Below are positions 56,223-64,000 of a stretch of 64,000 bases of DNA, piece after piece. The DNA comes from Nymphalis io. Taxonomy: Eukaryota > Arthropoda > Insecta > Lepidoptera > Nymphalidae. Position 1 is the stretch's first letter, and the number at the start of each line of letters is the position of its first letter. The notes under the pieces are model-generated. The model saw only the letters and a list, made by a program, of their open reading frames with translations. It did no database searches and had not been told where the DNA came from. The position numbers and the translations under genes are program-made. The DNA lies in assembly GCF_905147045.1 (NCBI RefSeq), contig NC_065889.1:873001-937000 (forward strand), in the 5' to 3' direction.

Positions 56223-57060
56223 ATTCCAGTTTTATAAGTATATTATGTATTCAATATAGTAATAAATATATCACACAAAGCTATAACCTCATCAATTCAG
56301 TTTGTTAATTTTGATAGTCTTTTTACTTTTATTTACTCGAGCATTACATCGTTAAAAACACGCATATTTCTTTAAAAAACTTAAAAAAAATACTTAGTAG
56401 AATTATTGATTATAGCTAAAATGTGTATTTATTGTTCTTAAAATAAAAAAAATAAACTTGAAGTATTCGAATACAAGGAAATTTTGTTTGCTTAACATTT
56501 ATTTCAGTTTATATTGTCATTAATCGAGCCAATGAAATAAATATATTCATACTATATTTAATTAAATGTTCATATTAGGAAAAGTTATAAAGGAAATACA
56601 CAGATATATAAATGTTTCACAGCGTATAATAATTATAATAAATACTTCATCTCGTCGCAACAGATTATAAAATGTTTTTTTCTTTCGAGGCTGTATATAT
56701 TTATTCTTAAACTAGTGTCATCACTATAAAATGACAGGACGCGTAAAATATTAATACCGCGCTGTGTTATTATATTATTTGGTTTTATCGTTTTTACTTA
56801 TGCATTTATATTCACTATTTCATTTAAAAAAAAAGTTAATTCTTTTTTTAAATCTCTATTGTGTTATATTGTTTGATATCGAGATTGTGACTCAATATAC
56901 AATATTATTCGCGTGTATGAATGATGAATGATCCTTTGAAGTACTATCTATCACTAAATCTTTATCTATTTTTAGCTTAAGTGGTGAAATGTTCACCCTT
57001 TAACCGTGCGTTAACTCAAGTCGTAATATCGGTATTACAAATTAAATAATACATATTATA
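56223..57060. other. AT-rich DNA, no gene seen
   Basis: No coding or repeat signal was recognised before the LINE. Confidence 0.3.
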
Positions 57061-57065
57061 TATTA

Positions 57066-58712
57066 TTTTCCTGGCTAAACTCTTTGCCGACAATTCCGTC
57101 ATCGATAATTGTAGTGCGCTGCCACCTACAATACCTTCATGTGGCCATACGATGCCTGACATTAAAATCAGGCAAAGTGATGTGCGTGTGGAGCTGCAAT
57201 CACTTGATGTACGGAAAGCCAGCGGTCCCGATGGAATACCAGCCATAGTGGTGAAGAAGTGCGCAGCGGAGCTGTCTCCTGTGTTAACGCGCCTGTTTCA
57301 ACTTTCTCTCTCTTCGGGATGTGTGCCGGAGGCTTGGAGAAGGGCTAATGTGCAAGCGGTTCCCAAAAAAGGGGATCGGTCTGACCCGGCAAATTATCGA
57401 CCAATAGCTATCACCTCAGTACTTTGTAAGGTGATGGAACGGATTCTAAACAACCAACTGATCCATTACCTAGAAGATCACCGTCTAATTAATGATCGTC
57501 AGTACGGGTTTCGATCAAAACAGTCCACAGGTGATCTTCTAGCGTACGTAACACACCTCTGGGGTGAAGCTATCGACAAGCATGGAGAATCGTTGGCTGT
57601 CAGCCTCGATATCTCCAAGGCTTTCGACAGGGTCTGGTACAGAAGTCTTCTCTCCAAGCTGCCGGCATATGGTCTGCCTGCTCCGCTATGCACCTGGATT
57701 GCCAGCTTCCTACACAAGCGTAGCCGTCATGTTTTAGTTGATGGTTGCGCTTCACAATTCTATGTAGTGAATGCTGGGGTCCCCCAGGGATCTGTGCTAT
57801 CTCCCACACACTTTCTTTTGCATATCAATGATATGCTTTCTCTTGGGAACATACATTGCTATGCAGACGATAGTACAGTGCATGGTGCACGGACGCGCAG
57901 TGGCTGGGCGAGCGGAAATTGAGGAGAGGCGGAAGGATCTTGTCATTGAACTCGATAGGACGTTAGAGCTCATCGCCAAATGGGGCTCTGATAATCTTGT
58001 TGAGTTTAATGCCAAGAAAACACAGGTATGCGCTCTCACGGCGAAAAAGTCAACATTTTCCCCTCTTCCCTCCCTCTGTGGTACTCCGCTGGTGATGCAA
58101 AGCAAAATCGCCATGCTGGGGATTGACGTTCGCTGCGACCTTAGTCCAAGGGATTACATCGAGGCTGTTATAAAAACAGCTTCACGGAAACTCGGAGTTC
58201 TGAACAAGGTGCGGCGCTTTTTCACGCCACAACAACTGTGCCTGCTGTACAAAACACAGGTACGATCTTGCGTGGGATATTGCTCGCACCTTTGGGATGG
58301 CTCCGCTAAGTACCTACTTGAGGCCTTGGACCGGTTGTAGCGTCGTGCCGTACGCATTATTGGCGACGTAAAGATCACAAACACCCTTGAACCTTTACAA
58401 TTGCGTCGTGAGATAGCAGCACTGAGCGCTTTCTATCGACTGTATCACGGCGAGTGCTCTGAGGAATTATTTTCTCTAATTCCTGCTTCCCCCTTCCTGC
58501 TTAAGTCCACGCGAGCTGGTTCTCGATGTCACCGCCTAACTGTGACATCAATTCCATCGCGCACAAAGAAATTTGGCAACTCCTTTCTTTGTCGCACTTC
58601 CAAAAAATGGAATTCCTTACCAGCTCACGTGTTCCCCTCCTCTTACAACCCGGGTTCCTTCAAACGAGGCGTGAAGAGGCATCTTGCGGGCCGGCAAGGC
58701 GAAGGCGGCTAG
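57066..58712 (+). pseudogene. Reverse transcriptase pseudogene of the right-hand LINE
   Basis: Frame one (57066-57890) has KASGPDGIPAIVVKKCA, NYRPIAITSVLCKVMERIL, SLDISKAFDRVWYRSLLSKL, NAGVPQGSVLSPTHFLLHIN and the catalytic CYADDST. A shift near 57890-57905 moves to a frame with AGRAEIEERRKDLV, WGSDNLVEFNAKKTQVCAL and SCVGYCSHLWDGSAKYLLEA. That frame is broken by a TAG at 58338-58340 where ALDRLQRRAVRII-type proteins have glutamine. It then continues as RRAVRIIGD to SKKWNSLPAHVFPSSYNPGS and ends at 58712. The pattern fits the Jockey/CR1 group. The frameshift and stop mean it is inactive. Confidence 0.9.
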
Positions 58713-58840
58713 TGCAGAACGTTTTTTCCGTCTGTACTGGCCGTCGTCGCGTTTGGACTCTACTACCACTTACCATCAGGTGGAGTAGAGTCATTTGCCC
58801 TCCCGGCGAATATAAAAAAAAAATATATATATATATTATA
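57066..58840 (+). mobile_element. 5'-truncated LINE with reverse transcriptase remnant
   Basis: The coding match starts at about 57068 (KLFADNSVIDN, in frame) and the element ends in a short A-run at about 58812-58820. The 3' UTR contains CCACTTACCATCAGGTGG followed by AGTAGAGTCATTTGCCCTCC and CGGCGAATATAAAAA. The same terminal module ends SINE family B. A fragment of the same family is at 16141-16290. Confidence 0.88.
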
Positions 58841-59079
58841 AATCAGCTCGCTATGCACACACACCGTCTTCACTTCGCGCCAATACCAATATATATGTTC
58901 TATTTTCCCGCGCTCCACGATGTGTCATCCAAAATGACAGATGGACAGATATACAGATAACAAATATTAATATTATAAAATACTAATTAATACATTATTG
59001 TAGATGTGTGTACACTACAAGTGGGATAAAAATTACAAAAGGTAAATACGAAAATAACTTAATACGAGCATGTTACCCG

Positions 59080-59170
59080 GTTGTAGGGCTTTGTGTTGGC
59101 TTATCTGGGCGGATACCATATTAAAATATCTTTGTTCCGGATTGAAAGGTAAATGTAATTACAAAAAAAC
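59080..59170 (+). repeat. SINE family B head fragment
   Basis: CGGTTGTAGGGCTTTGTGTT and TGTTCCGGATTGAAAGGTAA match the head and box-B region only. Confidence 0.5.
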
Positions 59171-59645
59171 AGTATAAAACATTTTATACGAAATTAAAAT
59201 ACAATTAAAACAACTTTATTGTAAAATGTAATTGTTATGTTTGAAATTAAAAATTTTGAATTTGATCGTTTACTATGGTAACTCTGCTCGTCTGCTTTCT
59301 TAAAATAAAATATGGACTCATACGGATCTTCACCTGAAAAAGTTACTTGCAAAATGTATGAATCAAGGGTTCATATATTGCCAGACGGTCACTACTGTAG
59401 CTACACGATATTACCGAAAATTAAAATGAATGCGCTTGTTGTGTGGGATGTATAAATGCGATTATAATAATAATTTCAGATTTAAATTTGAAAAGAGCGC
59501 ATTTTGTAGTTAACTTTCTCTCTCGAATTTCAATTTATCGAGTATTACCGTTCTTTCAAATTTCATCATAGCTTCAGCATCTAGCTTCAGCAATGCCACC
59601 TTTCATACATTTTGAGGCACGTTTTTTATACACAAAGTTTCATCT
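59171..59645. other. AT-rich DNA, no gene seen
   Basis: Nothing was recognised. Confidence 0.3.
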
Positions 59646-59656
59646 CCCTTCCTATA

Positions 59657-59969
59657 ACCGTAACCGTAACCGTAACAGCCTGTGAATGTCCCACTGCTGG
59701 GCCAAAAGCCTCCTTTCCTCATTTTGAGGAGAAGGTTTGGAGCTTATTCCACCACGCTGCTCCGATGTGGGTTGGTGGAATACACATGTGGCAGAATTTC
59801 AATGAAATTAGACACATGCAGGTTTCCTCACGATGTTTTCCTTCGCCGTAAATTACGAGATGAATTATAATCACAAATTAAGCACATGAAAATTCAGTGG
59901 TGCTTGCCCGAGTTTGAACCCAGGATCATCGGTTAAGATTCACGCTTTCTTACCACTGGGCCATCTCGG
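59657..59969 (-). mobile_element. SINE family A copy 6, with target-site duplication
   Basis: Complete reverse copy with an ACCGTA hexamer tail at its left end. An 11-bp direct repeat, CCCTTCCTATA, flanks it (59646-59656 and 59970-59980). Confidence 0.92.
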
Positions 59970-60420
59970 CCCTTCCTATAAAATAAACTAAAATAAAACC
60001 GCACGATAGCCGACATCAGACCGTTGATGCGGTCAAAAATATCGAAACATATTCATAAAAGTAATATATTTTCCTTTCGAATTTCTTTTCAATTTCCCAG
60101 CAATAAAATACCTCCTTACGAGCTTATCGTGTTCATAAAATATTCCGACACGATCTCTGAGAGGTTTACGGCCATAGTTATCTCGTTTTTTGTTTATTTT
60201 TTATGATCAGAGGGAAACTTTTGACACTTATATGTTTTTACAACATTACTGGTCATGTTTATAACCTATTTACTAAGAATACTACATTTAATAGTCATTT
60301 TATTGGTCTTTTTTCCGCTACTTTGAACGGGTTTTCCTTATACCGCCTACTGAATATTCCAGTCTATTTTGAACTAATAGATATTGTGATGTTTCGAAGA
60401 ATAGGTATTGAAAAAATCTT

Positions 60421-60680
60421 GAAGGCAGGGCTTTGTAACAAGCCCGTCTGTACATGTATCCCAAAAATTCAACCGCTCTCATCACAAATTCAACTACCAA
60501 ACAGCAATACTAGCATTGCAGCGATATAGTATTGTTGTGTTCTGATTTGAAGGGTAAGTGAGACATTGTAACGACAGGCACAAGGGACATAACATCTTAG
60601 TTCCCAAGGCGCATTACCAATGTAAGGAATATCTAAGATTTCTTTCAGCACCAATGTATAATTATGGGTGGTATAATTTG
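60421..60680 (+). repeat. SINE family B, older copy
   Basis: GGCAGGGCTTTGTAACAAGC, TATTGTTGTGTTCTGATTTG and GACAGGCACAAGGGACATAA are in order. The 3' hairpin is lost. Confidence 0.65.
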
Positions 60681-60867
60681 CCAGTATACCTACCTGTTAT
60701 AAATTAATTCAAAAAAGATAAAAACCAAAATCCATTTTCCATTAGAAACCTGTATATATCATGCTTACAAAATTGATTATTATTGGTGTTAAATAAATGA
60801 CTATTTTGACAGCGTGCTGTTGGAGTTTTTCTGTTAGCTATATAATAATAATAATGTCCTCCAGACC

Positions 60868-61210
60868 GATTTCGGCCACGGCGGCCAATCGCAAGAGAGA
60901 TTAGCCAACTACGCAGGAGATATTATAGTGCACAAGTGTCTGCGCGCGAACACAGGTGCACTCTCTATTCCTTAACTCTCATAATCCGATAGGACGGCAA
61001 TCCGACATGACCGGAAAGAGTTCAGGCGCAGGACCAACGGCTTCAACTTCAACTTCAACTACACTTCCAACTTCCAGACTCCGGGCTGCTACTGAGAATT
61101 TTATGACAGAAAAATCCAATAACTTTTTATTGGCCCGACCTGGGAATTGAACCCAGGACCTCCGGGTCTGCGGCCTTATATCAAGCCACTAAACCAACGA
61201 GGCAGTGATT
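60868..61210 (-). mobile_element. SINE family D copy 3, best preserved
   Basis: On the minus strand it has the head GCCTCGTTGGTTTAGTGGCT, box B GGTTCAATTCCCAG, then GGTCGGGCCAATAAAAAG and a tail through GCCGTGGCCGAAAT. An AACTTC repeat (CTTCAACTTCAACTTCAACT) interrupts the middle. The 64-codon open frame inside it is chance. Confidence 0.8.
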
Positions 61211-62530
61211 ATTATAGTTAGCTATATATATAAGGGATGGTGAGATTTATGTAGTTTTTGAAACACAAAATCACTCCTATTGTCGATATACATATGTATG
61301 TACCTGCTATTAAGACTTAACAACATTTATGTAATTTATTTATTTACTTAAATGTTCTAGTACCTGAATGTTGTCAGCTGGAAGCTGAAGTTTCCAGCTT
61401 TCAGTTCAGTTTACTTTCGTAACCAAACTGAATATACAGTTACAGAAGGAATAAATAGGGGAAGCGTAATAACATGAAAATGAAACAAAAAGTGAAGTGT
61501 CTGGACCTTTGTAAACTGCTAAGCGATTCGGAATATTTTATTAATATATTTTTCTCGCTGTTGTAATGAAATACTTCTTTTTTTCACCAACTATTTTATA
61601 ACCCAAAAACTCTCAAATTTTTATTTCAAAGTTTTGATTTTTAACGACAATTATTAGAAGTTGGAGAAAATCAACTTCCTTGATTTGTTTACGTGCCGAC
61701 TTTATTAGTTTTTATTTATTATTATATAATTACAAACTAAAAGAGGGAAATCTCTTGTTATCGACTTAATTACTACATTTTATGTATTTGTTTTTTTTAT
61801 TTGTTCATTTACTATTATTCTTCTTCTCCATATTTTCTTCTACGCCATTAATCTTATGGTTTTCTGTTTAGATGCTGCATCGCGAATTAGGGGATTCAGC
61901 GAAAATCTTTAAAGCAGGTCGAAGCCCAGCAATGGGACATCTACAGTCTGCTACTTTACTTTCTTACTTTTCAAAAGGAAGAAAAAACTATTAAAAATTT
62001 AAGATATGTGATTAATATTGAAGAAACATTTTGGTTCAATGGTCGTCTTATACACGTTGTTCTAAATGCTATTTACAAATCCTGCTGAAATATCAAATTT
62101 CATATTTATATACTTATAGCCAAGGACCGGGTAACTCGTATTCGCCTAATTAACTAAATTAATTGTAGCGTATAAGGGGTGGTTTTGTTATACTTTGGTT
62201 CCTCGTTCAGCAGCTTGACTCAAAGTTATTTAAAGTTATACAAAGAACAAATGATTTATAAAATAATGTTAGAATACGTGATTTTTTACTATAATCCTTT
62301 ACGGTAAATAATCATTTGATATGAACTTTGTTACGGAATTTATGCATCTATAAAATTTATTCTAGATAGTAAAATAGAATATTCTAGATAGTAATTTTTT
62401 ATTATGGTACAATAACTTATGTAAAAACCAACCATTACATTGGAAACCAACGCTGGCCAACGTATAGAGGAGAAGTATAAATTTAATTGGTGCTCCTTCG
62501 TTATTTTACTGCCTTTTTGCTCAGAGGACA
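61211..62530. other. AT-rich DNA with a SINE A tail scrap
   Basis: GAAGCCCAGCAATGGGACAT near 61920 is a SINE A tail remnant. Nothing else was recognised. Confidence 0.35.
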
Positions 62531-62534
62531 CTAA

Positions 62535-62670
62535 ATCATTTGATCACTTATGGTAAGTGATCGCCACCACCCATAGTAATATAAGCCATTCGTTATACTA
62601 ACATGCGCAGCGTGCGGATCTAAGTTTTGTCATATTTTTGGTTGTTGTCATAGTGGCTCAATCGCCTTTA
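62535..62670 (-). repeat. Decayed SINE family B 3' half
   Basis: ACTTATGGTAAGTGATCGCC, ACCACCCATAG and ATGCGCAGCGTGCGG are in reversed order. Confidence 0.45.
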
Positions 62671-63755
62671 TTTGGATAACGTACATATATATTAATAAAA
62701 AAACACAAATTGATTGATTTTATTTCCTTTCTATGACCTCCCGAATAATAATCAAGGAATAAGTTTTGAAGCTTAAAGCCAAAATAAATTAAACAACAAA
62801 GTAAGGCAAAGGAAAATAATATAACAAAAATATATAATCTTTTGAATATAAAAATAATAATTATAATACAAAATCATAATTTAGTTAAATTTAAAATATA
62901 GTCAGAACTCATTACGTCAGATACATCAAATTGAAACAAACAAACGCGTTAATAAATAAAAAAAAATAAAAATAAAAAAAAGGCGGTAGTTGTATCCGTG
63001 TTGTTCCACAACTATTTATATTTCAATACACCATGTACAAGTGACATTAGACGTTACTAGGACGGGATTATCAATCAATAGCTGTCCTCATATTTGTTCG
63101 TCAGTTGCCTTTCGTTGGTGGTGCTAGTAAAATGATGTCATCAGGCATTTTTAGTATAAGCTTTGTTTGTGTGTGTGCGTGTGCCAATGCTTACCGATGT
63201 GGACTGAAGGCCGTTCATCATGGTGTTTTTTTGGACAATTATTATATTTTTTCTCATCCTTCTCCTTTCGGGTCATATCAACGGATTAGCATGGAGACAT
63301 AGTTGCGGGTAATGTTTTAATTTTTATATTAATCAGCGTTTTAAATTTAATTTGCTTTTGATCCTTACAGTCTTGAATTATCTATCTGTATTAATAAATG
63401 AGATGAAAAAACACTAGACCGATATACATAAAATTTATACCACTACATGCAGCGCACTTGGGAAAAGTTTTAAGTTTTAATGTTAAAAGTTTACATTAAT
63501 TTATCTATGACGTGACTATTGACGTGAAAAACAATAACATTATGTATTTGTATTATATTTTATTTTACTTACTTACTCAAAGTACTAAGCAATTTTTAAG
63601 TTTTTTTTTTCATAAATTAAAAAAATTATGTCAGAATTCATTCATAACTTCTTTCGAAAAGATTATCCTACCAGGATGTACTGATTCACTGATTAGCTGT
63701 GCTCTGCTTTACCCGACAACCTCAGTGCTGCACTGGCTGATTATCCCCGACTTTG
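62671..63755. other. AT-rich DNA, no gene seen
   Basis: GTTTGTGTGTGTGCGTGTGC near 63165 is a short GT-rich run. The frame 63512-63871 runs into a SINE and has no domain. Confidence 0.3.
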
Positions 63756-63759
63756 ACGA

Positions 63760-63905
63760 GCACTCACCTGATGGTAAGTGGTCACCGCCGCCCATAGACA
63801 TTGGCTCTGTGGGAAATATTAAACATTACCTACAAGACCAATGCGCCACCAACTTGGTCGTAGATATGTGATATTTTTTTTCGTTTCTACCCAGACGTGC
63901 TTACT
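63760..63905 (-). repeat. SINE family B, internally deleted copy
   Basis: CACCTGATGGTAAGTGGTCA, CCCATAGACATTGGCTCTGT and AATGCGCCACCAACTTGG, then ACCCAGACGTGCTTAC. The middle is lost. Confidence 0.65.
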
Positions 63906-64000
63906 CTATCACAATGCAAAAATACTTTTATTTTATATACTACAATCTTACTTAAAACGTTTTCAATCCTACAACACAGCTGATTCTTTTTAACCATTTT

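Noticed and set aside
57016..58384. Reverse-strand ORFs across the right-hand LINE
   Set aside because: Shadows of the forward reverse transcriptase pseudogene.
63512..63871. 119-residue open frame near the right edge
   Set aside because: Its C-terminal third is reverse SINE B sequence and the rest is AT-rich with no domain or splice support.

Overview
The window looks like nuclear DNA from a lepidopteran, most likely a butterfly. It is AT-rich and intron-heavy. It is full of tRNA-derived SINEs in several families, non-LTR retrotransposon fragments and small DNA-element relics of types common in Lepidoptera. There are no operons, no Shine-Dalgarno sites and no long host open reading frames. 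Species and chromosome cannot be fixed from the sequence alone.

Layout. 1-1.74 kb: 3' part of a non-LTR reverse transcriptase gene cut by the left edge. 3.2-26.6 kb: the most unusual part, about 21 dispersed copies of a bipartite motif, CACGTG, then usually 15 bp, then TACCAGG. It is absent from the other 37 kb. The copies lie in one orientation on the left (3.86-11.25 kb) and in the opposite orientation on the right (12.4-26.5 kb). A decayed tandem cluster sits at 19.2-20.0 kb. 26.6-38 kb: SINE-rich DNA with one unique, GC-richer promoter-like stretch (31.3-32.3 kb). 38.1-39.55 kb: a GC-rich, frameshifted R1-clade LINE fragment. 40-49 kb: mostly non-coding DNA with SINE copies. 49.67-54.55 kb (minus strand): a six-exon protein gene assembled from splice sites and reading phase. 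It predicts a 268-residue secreted helical protein that I do not recognise. 57.07-58.84 kb: a 5'-truncated, frameshifted second LINE whose 3' tail matches the 3' tail of the most abundant SINE. 58.8-64 kb: more SINEs and AT-rich DNA.

How the parts relate. The LINEs are the likely source of the enzymes that moved the SINEs: SINE family B shares its terminal hairpin and tail with the 57-58.8 kb LINE. Three copies of SINE family A retain perfect or near-perfect target-site duplications and three do not obviously do so, so some insertions are fairly young. The bipartite motif array is not explained by any of these elements. It behaves like a clustered protein-binding array (insulator, boundary, enhancer or an RNA domain are all possible) and is the best candidate for an undescribed system here.

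Family names SINE A-D are labels used only in this annotation.
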